Assembly: GCA_037975125.1 (NCBI GenBank)
Contig: CM075860.1
Location: 24,758,774-24,822,773, forward strand
From: Latrodectus hesperus
Taxonomy: Eukaryota; Arthropoda; Arachnida; Araneae; Theridiidae
Direction of reading: 5' to 3'
DNA: 64,000 nt
Shown: piece after piece, positions 48,446 through 61,010 of the stretch
Position numbering within the stretch: the first letter of the stretch is position 1
Layout of the letters: each line of letters starts with the position of its first letter
The notes under the pieces: model-generated
The model's input: the letters and a program-made list of their open reading frames with translations, nothing else
Databases searched by the model: none
What the model was told of the DNA's origin: nothing
Position numbers and translations under genes: made by a program

Positions 48446-49430
48446 AAAAGTAAATGTATACGTAACTCTTACACAATTCATGCAGAAGTGGCTTTTCACG
48501 ATTCCATGACTTTTCCTTTCGCAAGTGAACGTGTTTGAAGAAATGTATACATGAAAGTACCAAGTCAATGAATTTCTTATCATTCGGAGTATTGTTATGG
48601 TAAACTACTGACATAAAATAATTATATGACACTTGATATCAACAGCACATGAGGATGTAATCAACTGTCTATCATGCAGAATACCTTTTTGAGCGTACTT
48701 TACAGTCTTTTGCAGAATACCTTCTCGAGCATACTATACTTTTGTCTCTTGAAGAATACCTACTCGAGTGGAATACCTTGCAGAATATCTTTTCGATCGT
48801 AGTGTAACTTTGTCTCTTACAAGTAATAATCATGATGATGGATTAATCTACCAAGGATATATTTGAACGTAATCGAAACACACCTTTTGGCAGTGCTGAT
48901 ATTGCAAGGAGCGAACAGTGAAATTTATTATTACCGTCTCTGGAAATGTGTGCCACCTTAAGTATTTTCACTTGTTATTTGTGACTTACTTCTCATGGAC
49001 AACTCTCACCAAATCAGATTTTTAACTTAGACCATGTCAGACTGTGTCAGAATTTTAATTCTGTTGTACATGCGACTTGAAAGTAGACATTGAAAACAAC
49101 CTGGTTTATTGATTACCGGGCTTATTATTTCTTAGAAAATAATGGACAAACTGACATTCTTATGAAGAATACCATGCAAACAAAGCTTGGATTTTGACAT
49201 CATTGGTTGCTATTTTAGAGCAAATATAGCATGCAAATTAGTAATATAGATGTGATACTACTCCTTATAGATCCCTGTCAGCCATGAATGTTGCATAAAT
49301 TTCTTTCATATTCGAAAATCTCAAGACTAAATGTGTTGATAAATCTAGGCCACAATATACGTATTTCACTTCAAACATAGGCATACAATTGGTTAATTTA
49401 CATGAATAGAGTTTCAAAATATGCTTTTAT
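48446..49430. other. PKG intron, with degenerate short repeats
   Basis: 48670-48830 contains four loosely repeated words of the type gcagaataccttttgagcgta / gaagaatacctactcgagt, spaced about 45 bases apart. Otherwise nothing recognised. Confidence 0.5.
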
Positions 49431-49439
49431 TTGCAATAT

Positions 49440-49640
49440 ATATCATTAATAAATGTACTGAACAGCGACTGTTCAGCTCTGCAACTTGGCAGAGCCCATG
49501 AATAGGACCCGCCTCCACGGCTGTGCTGCACTGCATGGCAGCTGTGACTCATCGCTTTATTGGCAGGCCTTTTGGGAGAACAGTCATCTCGTCTCAAGTC
49601 TGTTTCGTGATTTTTCATGCCTTTTATTTGTGTTATTCCT
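49440..49640. other. GC-richer island in a PKG intron
   Basis: About 200 bases of raised GC with ccgcctccacggctgtgctg and a hairpin-like cagcgactgttcagctctg. A - frame (49427-49705) is open but unassigned. Possible intronic regulatory element. Confidence 0.3.
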
Positions 49641-50599
49641 TGTATTTGCCTGCCATTGGAAATAAAAAAAATTCGTAATATATCGTCTACTGAGGTTTTC
49701 TGCACATGTTAAAGGCTTTTATTTGAACGTAAGGAAAAATTATCGGCTTGTAAAATTTTATTTTCACAACTTTTTGAAAGTTTTATTTATCACCTGATAT
49801 TTAGAATTATTCTTCAGATGCAACAGAGAGCTTCTAAAATGTGTTCGCGCTTTTTCCAAAGCGAGGGTAAATCTAATTTAGTAATACCAAAACGTTGTGA
49901 AAGCCATAGTTTTTCAGTATCTAAGGTCACGAGGGAAAATAGAATGATTAATAAAAAAAGAGAAATCTTCATATTCTGTCAACTAAAGGGAAAATCCTCC
50001 CAAATTGTTTATTTAAAGACAAAACGTTGTTTATCTAATTGCAAAAGTGAAATTTTTAATGCTGATATAAAAACCTTCCAGTTCAAAGGTAGAATACGTT
50101 AAACTAATCAGTTTCAATTGCAAATGAAATTGATAGCAGCTATAAATTTGATTGTTAGTGCCATTCTCTTATATTTCGAAAAAATTGTTGCTTTTGTAGG
50201 TCAATGATTTCAGAATGCTGTAAATTATATTTTTACTTATCGGAATCACATGAATGATGTACCATTTTTTGGAGAAGTTTACATTTCTTTTGATCCCTCT
50301 TACAATTTTTGCTCATGAATGGCCTTTCAAATATATATACCTATATATTAACATAGGAAAAACAAATTAAAATATATTTAGTGATGGTATTCATCAAACT
50401 ACAGAAAAATAGTTCATAGAAGTTCTACAAATTTGCGTAATAAGTTTCCTATCACCGAATATTTTAGTTATAAAAATGTAGCAAAATATTATGGATAAAA
50501 CTATTTAAATCTATTCCCATTGAATCTGCTTTTTTTAGAAATTTTTGAAACAGTATCGCTAAAGATTTCAAAATTTGAAAAGTAATTATTTCCATCAAC

Positions 50600-50850
50600 A
50601 GGTAATTTTCATGATTGTGAAAATTTTTACAAACGGAAAAATAATACAATTAAAAAATAAGTTTTAATTTCTGGTAAAAATCACGAATGGATTTTTTCTC
50701 GTCGCCGACGACACGCAGGCATTCGACGGTGAACTTTGCCTTGTTTTCTGCCGCTTGAAGAATGCGATTGGAAGGCAGGTAGCAAAATATTTGAAAACCC
50801 CTCTCAATAGGATGTGACGTAGATGAAAAGTTATCTGACGTCATGAATAC
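50600..50850 (+). repeat. Dispersed repeat family R, copy 4
   Basis: caggtaattttcatgattgt, tttttacaaacgg, gcattcgacggtgaactttg, gaaggcaggtagcaaa and gatgtgacgta match copy 1 at 3905-4180 in order and orientation. Confidence 0.8.
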
Positions 50851-51450
50851 TTTAAACAAATGAGAATTGTAATAAAGGGATGCAGCCATAATCTCAAATG
50901 ACTGTCATACACGAGCTAATTTAATAGCGAAACTCTAAGAGTCAGAAACACAATTACATGTTCTTCTGTTAACATTTTTTTCATCTGCATTTTTATAGGT
51001 TTGATATGCATGAATTTTGCTTGTTATGTTAATTAATTTTTTCTATATTAGGCGTGCTTTATTTTTTTGCAAATTTTCATGGGATTTATCTAAATCCAAT
51101 TCCTTGGTTTGGGATTTTCATACCCAATTACTTCTCATAGCTTATGTAATTTTTTTATCGATGTATGGTTACAACATTATGTATGCATCTGTAAATGTTA
51201 ATATTACAGCTGACAATTTATATTTCATGTAAATAATTCTCTATGTATTTTTTTACCGCTGAAAATACATAGAAAATCCAAAATACTTTCCTATGTAAGT
51301 GCACACATAAGAATCATATAGTTGATGCAATCCAAAAACACAAAATTAACATAGGCAGCAAATTTCATATCGATTCAAATTTATCGATTCAGCATATGTG
51401 AAGATTTCTCTTTTTTATTTTTTCAATGCATTCATAATTGTCTATTTCTG
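50851..51450. other. PKG intron, nothing recognised
   Basis: AT-rich with no assignable element. Confidence 0.5.
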
Positions 51451-51454
51451 TCCA

Positions 51455-51690
51455 CTACAGGACTGAACACGAGCATTCGTGTTCAATTTTTGAATCACCG
51501 TCAAATGATGTGGCCGACATCTGAGCAAAAACCCTCTTCTTTACGCCACACCAATAGAAAGATATTGCCTTAGCGACCTATTTTAAGTGATTCCTTCACC
51601 GTTAATGAATACATCTGGGTTTGGTATAGAACTCACTTGCCCGTAATTATGACACCTTCCCCAATATGCTGCGTATTTGGTTTTCCTTCA
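51455..51690 (-). mobile_element. Degenerate SINE in a PKG intron
   Basis: gtcaaatgatgtggccgaca, then tctgag and ccctcttctttacgccacacc parallel gtcaggtgacgaggccacacctgag and ccctcctctccacatccacgccacacc of the copy at 48165. It ends only about 140 bases before PKG exon c. Confidence 0.6.
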
Positions 51691-51831
51691 CACACAAAAT
51701 CAGCATGATCATATATTAATACTTTCAGGGAATTTTTCTCTTGGAAGTCTAAGACCATACCTGTGAAAAGCAAATCACTGTAAATAATAGTAACTTTTTG
51801 TGTTAGTAATATAGAAAAATAAACATTTCAG

Positions 51832-51945
51832 AGGGAGAACTGGAAGTTCGAAAAGGAGATGCCATTCTGGGGACTATGGGACCTGGTAAAGCTTTTGGAG
51901 AGCTCGCCATACTCTACAATTGCACTAGGACGGCCACCGTGAGAG
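51832..51945 (+). CDS. for: PKG exon c: phosphate-binding cassette of CNB-A
   Basis: Third PKG exon: 114 bases, acceptor aaacatttcag, donor GTACTG, phase 1 at both ends. Joined to exon b it reads [13 protein letters not shown] and then [15 protein letters not shown] and TRTATVR. Residues 136-151 of the window peptide are the phosphate-binding cassette of CNB-A. Glu138 would contact the ribose 2'-OH and Arg147 the cyclic phosphate, while Thr148 right after that Arg is the residue known to favour cGMP over cAMP in PKG. All key cassette residues are present, so this domain looks functional. A start two bases further right (after a second ag) would break the frame, which fixes the acceptor. Confidence 0.95.
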
Positions 51946-53515
51946 GTACTGTACACACAATATTTCTTTTTAAAAACAAAATTATAGAAATATGTCTCAA
52001 TAATTTATTTCTAAATAATACTGTCGTGATTCCTTATGCTAAAAAATGCAAATAATTTTTTAATTACATTATGTGATCGATTCCTGACTTGAATATCAAA
52101 TTATGTCTATGCACACAAGTCCCTGGATGGAAATTGGTCAAGAACCATTTCTATTATTCACGCTCAAAGTTGAGAATTGAATCCATGAGCTACTAAACTA
52201 TACAACTAATGTCATTTGATTACTAGATCGGCCTTCGTTGACTCGTTCAGTCACTTACACGAGTCACATAACGTAGAAATAACTAAAGTTTTGGACTCAG
52301 CACTGAATGTTAAGCTTCGTAATATTCAGGCATTTTTTTAAACATTTTTTCCATTTAATATCAATTGCAGTACGAAAAAGAAACCTTTCCATTGTTCTAT
52401 ATTTTTATGTTTTTAAAACATTCAAAATTATCTTAAATTTTAAAATTAATAATTTCGTTAAAATGCCTTGTGGATTTGATAGTATATTCTATTTAAATTA
52501 ATTAAGTACATCTAAAATTATTAAAATCACTATAATAATAATTAAATAAGTATCTATAATAAATTGTAATTTTAATTATCAGGTGTGGATCCCTTAAGAA
52601 TTCACTGCTTAATATCTAAATTAAGTCTTGACTCAAATTAAACTTTCGGATATTCTTAATAATATTTTATTTGTTTCAAAAACTAAAACTAAATAAAAGA
52701 TTATCTATTTTTTAAAATATAACCGCATATTTTAAAGAATCGTTGACTTCTCACTATCAGATGCTTTAAGTGCATTAAACACGAAAAATCAGAATGATCC
52801 TTAATTTTGAATTGCAGTGATTGATTTTTAAATAAAATCATAATGAACTTTATTATAAAAATTACATATTGGAAAGAAATAATTGAATGATTTAAATATT
52901 AAGAGTGAGAATACTTTCAAATAAATAGTTCTCTCATTAAATACATTAGGAAAATATTTCGTTTCAAGTTCATGTTTCGAAATTATTGTTTGAAACCATT
53001 TGATACTTGTATCATTTTTGATTCAATCGCCCACTTGCTCGCTACAAATTGAAATCACAAATATTAGTAACATCTTTAGCATTTTAAATTGCATAACTAT
53101 TCGCGTCAGTTGATTTTCCGGTCCATTGAACGATTCTAGACTTTCATCAGTTTTCATTGCCTCCAACGGCATTACAATAATCAGCAATTTCATAATTAAT
53201 TTTTTGATGGTAAAGATTACTTATGGGTACCCCTTGATTTTTTGGCGATCTTTTTGAAAACAAGATAAGTGCCAGAATGTGAATAACAAATGGGCAACCG
53301 TAAAATTATGTTAAAGCACTGAAAATATTAAATTTTATTGTCAATATTTATCGCCAATTTTTTTGCCAAACAAAGGTGTACCTTATTCTACTCCGAACCC
53401 TTCTTTGATCAAGTTTTATAATTTACTTGATTGCCTTCATTTATTCCACTTTGAGGATTTCAAACTTAGCAAATTCAAAGCATAGATTCGAAAGTAGAAA
53501 TGATATGTTCTTCAC
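51946..53515. other. PKG intron, left part
   Basis: AT-rich; nothing recognised. Confidence 0.5.
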
Positions 53516-53560
53516 TTGGTTCCTAAATTTGACATCATTTAAGTGAAATTTAGGAACCAA
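53516..53560. repeat. Perfect 15-bp hairpin
   Basis: TTGGTTCCTAAATTT (53516-53530) and its exact complement AAATTTAGGAACCAA (53546-53560) around a 15-base loop. Confidence 0.85.
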
Positions 53561-53599
53561 ATGAATGATTTTGAAAGTGCTTCAATGACTCGTATTTTA

Positions 53600-54465
53600 T
53601 AGATTAACTAGGTATTTCGTGAAATAACTAGACAAGTCATTTAATGTATCCAACTGACGAAAAATTTCATACTTTAACTAGTTATTCTATGCAATAATTA
53701 ATATATTTCTAGTAATATAGTAGTAATTATTGTATGAAATAACTATTGATAGACCATGTGTGTGTATGTGAAACAATACTACAAACAATTTCAAAGTAAT
53801 TTTGTCACTATTTCATATTACCTCCGTACTATAAATATCGTAACGGGAAAGAAATATATTGCAGTGACTGTCCTAAGCATTTGCCTCGTGTGTTTTTTTA
53901 AAAAGGTATAGAACAGCTAAAAAATTCTACAAATATTATATTTACATTTTAACTAAATAATAATCATTTTTTGACAAAACGTTTTTAAGCGCCAAAGTTT
54001 ATTTCTGACAAAGCTGCTAACAATCGCTTCGACAATCCCCTGCAATAGCTTCTACAAAATTTTTTTATACAATATTTGATCAGAAATCGCTAATGTCTCG
54101 CGGAAAATACATTTTTTTCGAGGATGAATAATTAATAAATAATATGGAAAAGCAGATGATATAGCTTACTAATATTCATGTTGCTAACGTATCCACACCG
54201 CTTGAATCTTATTCCTCAAAGCAACGAAATGAAGCATTCAGAAGCATGCAGCGACAACGGCGGTCTCGAGACAAACTAGAAACGCCTTTTCAAAGATCTC
54301 TAGAAAATCTGACAAACGGTCTCCATTATTATCGTTATGAAACGAAAGAACCGTTAATGTAATCGTTATTTTATAGAATACCTAATTAAATTGTAAATTC
54401 AATGATTTTACAAACTTCATCCGATTTGTCTAGTTATTTCGTGAAATATAATTATTCTATGAAAT
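53600..54465. mobile_element. Candidate element with palindromic inverted ends
   Basis: Left word ctaggtatttcgtgaaataactagacaagtc (53608-53638) and right word cttgtctagttatttcgtgaaata-like (54424-54450) are inverted copies about 800 bases apart, and each is itself almost palindromic (tatttcgtgaaata). A shared tttcatactttaa motif lies close to both. The inside shows no protein. This looks like a non-autonomous DNA transposon; its exact ends and target duplication could not be fixed. Confidence 0.5.
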
Positions 54466-54539
54466 AATGGATTTCATACTTTAATGGTAACATCGATGAG
54501 AAAGCTAAAAAAAAAGGTAATCAAAGTAACCATGGACCG

Positions 54540-54640
54540 GTATGTTTACAGGGGTTCGAGCTGTAAACCCCTGTCCAATTAGCTCTTGTGTACTAAAGTG
54601 ATCATAAATAATTTTTACATTGGCCATTAAAATCAAATTG
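54540..54640 (+). mobile_element. SINE 3' fragment
   Basis: gctgtaaacccctgtccaat followed by tagctcttgtg matches ccgtaagtcccggtctaattagccctcgtg of the SINE at 24066. It sits about 95 bases before PKG exon d. Confidence 0.6.
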
Positions 54641-54734
54641 CAGCCAATTATTATTTTATTGTATATGTTCTTTATTCAAAATAATATAAATTGAAAACAA
54701 AGTGGAATAATGCATTTGTCCTCGTTTTTAACAG

Positions 54735-54840
54735 CTGTGACTGATGCTCTCCTCTGGGTTCTGGACCGCAGGGCTTTCCAGACTATTATGATGGTCACCG
54801 GACTCCAAAGACGGCAGGATAACATCAATTTCCTCAAAAG
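54735..54840 (+). CDS. for: PKG exon d: C-terminal helices of CNB-A
   Basis: Fourth PKG exon: 106 bases, acceptor tttttaacag, donor GTATTT. It completes a split Ala codon and ends two bases into a Ser codon (phase 2). It reads AVTDALLWVLDRRAFQTIMM followed by VTGLQRRQDNINFLK. This is the last beta strand and the B/C helices of CNB-A, where WVLDR..FQ.IMM.TGL is the usual PKG wording, leading to the switch helix between CNB-A and CNB-B. No stop or frameshift. The next intron is 8842 bp, the longest fully contained one. Confidence 0.94.
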
Positions 54841-56120
54841 GTATTTCTGAGTAGCATTCTTTTCCGGACTACTTAATAGCATTTCTGAAGCAAGGACTGA
54901 GAAATTGAAAAAACATATTTATCTCGCTACTTCTCTTTCAAATGATTGCGACAGCTGATACCCACTCCCGTTCTGCGAATATCTAGTTTTAGTGAGTAGA
55001 AAAAAATATTTCCGAATTGCTTTTTGATGGCAGAACTTTTTATTAGAGACAAATTATTTTTTAGTCACAATGAGAACACCTTTATAAATTCAATTTCTAC
55101 TTTCTCTCGATAACATGAATGATTATTATTTATAAGATTCCTAACCTTAAATATTTTTAAAGTGTAAATGATTATTTAAAATCTTAAACAGTACCTGTGA
55201 AATGTGCTTAAATTATTTTTAAAATATTTCTTTTGAGTGAGAGAAGTTAAATACGTATAAAATGAAGGCTATTGCTTATCACGGAAAACTATTAGTGAAA
55301 TATGCGATATCTTTTTCGGAAAATTGAATTGTAAATTAAAATGTATTAAAATGCCATATCATTTATTCTCAAAAATATTTTGCAGTCACTATACCGTTTA
55401 TTAATATTAGCTCCATTTCTCCATCAATTCCTTCATAAGAAAAAATCCTTATCATTTTTAAATGCACAACTAAGATAATGAGCAATGAATCTGATAAAAG
55501 TAACTGCACTGATCTTAATGATGGCTTCCCGATCAATCAAGGCATCAGGATCCGATTGCTTTTATTTATTTAATTAACGTACTTCTGTTGATATCCGGTA
55601 TTTATCAATGCATTCTGGTATTTATCTGGAGCAGCTGTCTAAAATTCCTCGCATATTCTAACAATCAATATTTGGTTATGAAAACAGAGTAAATAAAATT
55701 GCAAGATGGATGCACGGTAAGGCTTAGTAAAATATATATAATGCTACAAAAACAATTTCGGATATTTATAAAATAAACTAAATAATGGAATAAAGATAGA
55801 ATATCATACCAAAATCAGTAAGAGACAAATAAGCATCATTTCCGCTGGGAAAAGTATCATATATCATCTTTTGAAAAACAACATACAGGTTTTAGAATAA
55901 AAATCATATATGCTCTTTAGAAAATTAATTGTGAATAAACAGAATACAAACTCGGACTCGCAAACGATTGATTGAACACATAACAAAATTCATTTCAAAT
56001 AATCTGTCGAATATTTGTGCAGATCAAAAGCTTAATTTTCATTGATTAAGTACTATTAGATATCCTTATATATATATATATACTCTGAAACTTTGAAAAT
56101 GCCATTCTAAGAAAGAATAA
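54841..56120. other. PKG intron, nothing recognised
   Basis: AT-rich non-coding. Confidence 0.5.
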
Positions 56121-56129
56121 AGATGAAAA

Positions 56130-56964
56130 AATATACAATGAGACCAAGTGTGGGAAGGGTCCAGTTTAGCGACAATGCTCATGACCACGCATCCCTGAGC
56201 ACAGGAAGTGGTCTTTTTTCAAACTGGAGCAGAAAGATCATAAACTCTAATGATCTTTCCTGACAGACATTTGAAAAGACAGTTCTCACAGTTAAGCAAG
56301 TTTGAGAATAACCTTTTCATCGCTTTTATTGAGAACTCAGGTTGGTCAAAGCAATGTTATTCACCAGCTCCGGATGGGACGTCAGAACATGCTGGAAGCA
56401 GAACGTGCATTAATAGAAGGAATCGAATAATCATAGAGCAAGCTTTTAGTGACAAGGAGAAGGAGATTCTAAGGATTTGACAGACTTCCTTTGCATAAGT
56501 GGAGCAAAGCCAAGACCACGAGGTCTCCTTCACCGCAGCCCAGAGGACTGAAGGAAAGGTTTCAAGAGGAATTTACAGAGTAATGAGCAGACAGAGGTGC
56601 TGTTTACAAATGAAATTACAAAAGAAAAAAATAATCGTAAAGCTTGACAAAGTGGATGTACAAAAGGTGAGGTGTTTCACGAAAATTTAAAAATAAAGTC
56701 CACAAAAAATCTTAATAAAAAAGTTCTGAATAACAACTCCAGTAGTTCATTTAGTCTATTGTGTAAAGAAAATAGAGTCCATCAAAGTCTGTATGAAGTA
56801 TTCAAGAAGTCCGAGTCGAAGAGTTCCAGAGTTAGATACGAAGCAGGAAAAGACCGTCCGGAATTCTCAGAAAGTCGGATGCTGGTGTGCCGAGGGAGGG
56901 GTGAAGTCTCGCACAGATCCAGGCCTCTACGATTGAGGAAGCTAATAATGAAAATGATTTTCTG
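56130..56964. other. Less AT-rich PKG intron stretch
   Basis: Several open frames of 60-100 codons on both strands, none assignable. Part of it may be the 3' portion of the antisense non-LTR element that ends at 56965 (a - frame there contains NRRGLDLCETSPLPRHTS). Confidence 0.35.
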
Positions 56965-57860
56965 CATTAAGTGAGGTTAACTGATGATATAGTGATGGAG
57001 TGTGACAGTGTTGACCGTTGCTTAGGTTTCCGGACATGCCATTTTGAAGTGAATGCGCAGTCGAAGACATAATGGTCCAGATACCCGAGGCTGTTGCAGA
57101 CGCTGTTGTTAGAAGATGATCTCCCGAATCTGTTAAAATATTGCCGAGTGGCCCGTAAGTTACTGTGCAAAAAGTGTGTTGTTGACAATTCCATCGGTTG
57201 AAACCTTTGGATAAAAGTCAAAAGTTCTTCGACCTTCGGTGATGGTGTTCGATAATTGATGTATGATGCTGATGATAATTTTGTCCACTAGTCAACCGCA
57301 AGTTTGCGAAGTGTTTGGGTGAGGTGCAATTTCCGCCATCTGATGTTGATGGAATACTTCGTTTACGAGATGGCAGCTTTGTCAAGGTTGTCGGCCATAT
57401 CATTTTCAAGGTTGTTATTGTGTGCTTTAGTTCACAGGATGAAGCATTTGGCTGAGGTGTCAGAGAGGCTGATTTGAATCCGTTGGATTTCAGGACTTCG
57501 ATGTTCGTGGTTGAAGAATGCCGTTATTGATGATTCGCTGTCTGTGAAACTGGCGAAGCTCTTGAATTATTTATTGAGTGCGGGTTCGGTGGCCTAAAGG
57601 ATCGCAAATGATTCTGCTTGGAATACGCTGTTGTTGGGGTGGAGTGTTTGAGACCAGTTCGTCATCACTTCTTCACCCTTGAAGCAGACGAAGGCACTGC
57701 CAACGTTTCCATATAGTTTGGACCCATCTGTGAAGTACTTAATTTCGTCATTATTTACTGGGAGAGTTTTTTTGTTCGAAGTGAAGTATATGTGTGACAG
57801 ATCAGTCTCATCTACAATCATGTGTAAGGTGGCTAGTTGTTCTATAAAAATTTCCAAACG
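56965..57860 (-). pseudogene. Non-LTR element RNase H and C-terminus, antisense to PKG
   Basis: Read on the - strand: EIKYFTDGSKLYGNVGSAF gives the first catalytic Asp and NSVFQAESFAIL the Glu. A frame change near 57590 leads to SFASFTDSESSITAF (second Asp). Stops and shifts precede KAHNNNLENDMADNLDKAAI, the decayed H/N-E-x-A-D motif. The C-terminal part FNRFGRSSSNNSVCNSLGYL followed by DHYVFDC has the Cys/His arrangement of such elements. This is an RNase H-bearing non-LTR (I/Jockey-like) retrotransposon fragment inserted antisense in the 8.8-kb PKG intron. Several stops and frameshifts make it inactive. Confidence 0.85.
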
Positions 57861-58400
57861 TATTGTGGAAACATATCAGAAGTTCAAGATTTATTTTCGG
57901 GTCATCTGTCTGTAATATTGAAGCATCGACAACTCCATGTACTGTGGTGCTAAGCTAGAAAGATATAGAAGGTTTCATAACTGCAAAGTGCTTAGTGAAG
58001 AATCCATTTTCGGTTGACAGAAGCCTTGCATGGGCAGCTAAGTGAACAATAGAGCTCCGTCGATGTATAAACTGTTGTCACAGAAGGGTTAATGATTGGG
58101 ATGACTATAGTTCATGAAATTCAAACTGTGGTGTCGGAACATTAACAGACGAGCATTGTATTGATGACATTTGACTACTTTATGTAGTACTTTTCCAGAA
58201 TTTTCTTTCGCGGATAATTTTCCAGCAAGAAAGAACCCATTCGTAAAGATAAACAATTTGAAAGACTTTTTCGTGGACGCTGTGCTCTCCCTTCTAGTCC
58301 ATTGTAGAAAAGCCAGATGTCCCCGTGTCACAAGGAAACAAGTGAATCAATCTCCCTCACACTGTGTGCAAAATGTGCCTAATTGTTGAAGTTATATTTC
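57861..58400 (-). other. Possible upstream part of the same non-LTR element
   Basis: A - frame at 58089-58331 (AFLQWTRRESTASTKKSFKL and beyond) lies in the right place for the end of the reverse transcriptase, but no RT motif is recognisable. Confidence 0.3.
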
Positions 58401-58514
58401 TCTAACTGTACTTGTTTGATGATCTTGATTTTTGGATGAAATGAATCTCTCATCTATATTGTAGTTAAGCTTCATTTCAAAGCGCTATTTTCAATTTGAT
58501 TAAAAATATCGTAC

Positions 58515-58562
58515 ATTTAACACCTTTAACATGTTAGAATTACCTTTAACATGTTAGAATAC
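58515..58562. repeat. Two-copy tandem repeat, about 22-bp unit
   Basis: ctttaacatgttagaatta is followed at once by cctttaacatgttagaata; each unit contains the palindrome aacatgtt. Confidence 0.85.
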
Positions 58563-60790
58563 CTACAGAAAGAAATGTTTTTTTTTCTCAATACAATAAG
58601 AGCTATGTTTTAAATGCCTCTTAAACAATCTCAATTTGACTTTAAATTAGGTTTTGTTACGCCGAGTAAGGTTTGTAGAGAGTAGCATTTTGATGCTGGA
58701 AATGTTATGATAATCATGCAAGAATTCAAGGGGAAGCATATGTTACTTTAGTGCCTTTTTTCGTATTTGTTGAAATTTTTGCTTCTTGTTATAAATTCTG
58801 ATGGGCAATTTTAAAGAAAGTTCTTGAACTACTTATCTCCAATTAGATAGTTGAACCGTTAGATTTTTGGCCATATATTCTGCCTTTCAAAATCGGTCTT
58901 TCACTTCAGGTATGAATGTTTCTTATGTGGTTTGGACTTTGTTTCAAAGTGTATATCTTGGTGAAATTATCTCTCTTGAATAAAAGTGGACAGAGTAAAC
59001 AAACAGTTAATTAGTCTCTTCTGACCCAGTGATATATCTGCCGCAGAACATTTTATGATTATTTCATCGATTTTGTCAATTTACTTCTCAAAGAAATAAA
59101 ATTACTTTGTTATTACTTTTATTTTATTACTTTGTTAAAATTTACAATTTTAATCATACAAGAGATTCTTAACTTTTAATTAAATCAGAACTTCCTCTTT
59201 TGTAGAAATTATAGTTATTTTTTATATTATATTTAAGAAAAGAAATAATGAATTTGTATAGGTAATACCTTTCAAACGTAGGCTTAAGCTTCTGAATTGG
59301 GTTATAATGGATGCAATGTAATTTATGAAAATGTAAATGTTTTTCAGGTGTATTTTCTTAATGCTAAACTGAATTTAAGAATGTAATTGCTTAACCATTG
59401 CATTGTCTTTTTAAATAAATTATTTGCCTGAATGAAGATTCAAGGGCACAAATGCAAAGTAATTTCTCCGAAAGCAATTCGAATTTGTCGTGGAAAAGAG
59501 CCAAACTAGTTTCGGTGGTTAAAATACTCTTCATTTGTCTCCTATTTATTTTGCATTATTAAGGCAATAAATCACTCAAATTTTTATCATTTATGGCACA
59601 ACAATTATTACCCATGAACCACATAATTTTTATCAATTTCCGAGGGTTTAAAAGAGTAAATTTACATTTCTTCATAACCAAAACACAAGAAACTAAATTT
59701 TAATATTTCAAATTTCTCATTTAAGGATTTTTTTACTTTTTAAAGTGAGATTTTTAGAACAGTTATTCCTAAAGTTTCGATTAATGATAAGTACTCTATT
59801 GAAAGTATTAAAAATGCTTTTAAGGTGCTTGGAGAAAATTCTAACAGCGGAAATCCGTCCTATAGCTCTTTTCATCCCAATATACACATTGACAGGAAGA
59901 CTTTCACTAAACAATGATTCTTAAACATACATCGCTAGACGAAACTCCGGAAAACTCCTAACAGATAGACTAATAGATAATATTTCGGATAATAGAAACT
60001 CAGCAAGTTTTTTTCTAGTTGGAATAGAAATTGAAGATTTATCTGAACACATTCTTTCGTGTTTATTTGAAAATATCGGTGAAATGTAGTTGTATAAAGC
60101 TTTATACTAAAACAACTTGAGTTCGTGTTCTGGACAAAATAAATAAGGAAAAAAATGTATTTAACGCAATGAAAATTCACTGTATCAACTGAAAATTCAC
60201 TAAATTTGTATGTTTATATTAAACACTTATCTATTATTCGTAATATTAAAATTTTTATATGAATTTTTAACTGCACTTTAAAATGTCTGATCCAATATTC
60301 TCATGCAATAAAAATGAATGTAAAGCCAAAATGAAAAAGAAAAATACTTTATTGTTATTTTATAGTGTTCTCTGATTTAGAATAAAATAGCTAGAATATT
60401 TGCATTGAAACTTTGAATATTACTTTATTCAACTTAGTTGGTTTGAAGTTCAGGCCTTGAAATTTCAGTTAAGTCCACTCGATAAAGCAGCCATCTAAAA
60501 AGACCGAAGTTCAGAACATCATAACTGGTCTAGAACTCATCTGAAAACAAAATTTAAAAACACATACTTCAAAAATATCGTTCCTTATAGCGCAATTCAC
60601 AACATGGAATCCACACAAAAATATTCCTACCCGATGTTTTTAACGCTGCTCTCTGTTTCAGCTGCTTCCTCACAAACCCTATCCAAACTGATTTCTTAAA
60701 ATTAGAAAATCAGCCTCCAAAAAAAACTGAATTAATTATGTTACTTGATGCCGATTTATTAAGTAATTTCATCTGAAAAAGTCAGCCGAT
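58563..60790. other. PKG intron, nothing recognised
   Basis: AT-rich non-coding. Confidence 0.5.
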
Positions 60791-60799
60791 CAGACAGAA

Positions 60800-61010
60800 G
60801 GTCAATGTTTGCAACTCTACTTCCGAAGCACCCCTAGGACTCTGCTGCGACAACCTAAATAGTACCTTGCAGCATCCACCGGGAAGAAGGCATTCTGGGA
60901 AGGCAGTGGGGGCCGCGAGGCAGGAGACCCGGACTCACGGATCTCCAGTGGTACGGAACCCAAAACCATATCGGACCACTAAGTCCTGGTAAGCCTCGGC
61001 GCTTTTAATG
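60800..61010. other. GC-rich island in PKG intron
   Basis: About 200 bases of high GC (gcagtgggggccgcgaggca, gagacccggactcacgg) with no assignable frame or tRNA-like structure. Candidate regulatory element or old repeat. Confidence 0.3.

Noticed and set aside
48670..48830. CRISPR-like array
   Set aside because: Repeats are few, diverged and irregularly spaced, and the window is eukaryotic.
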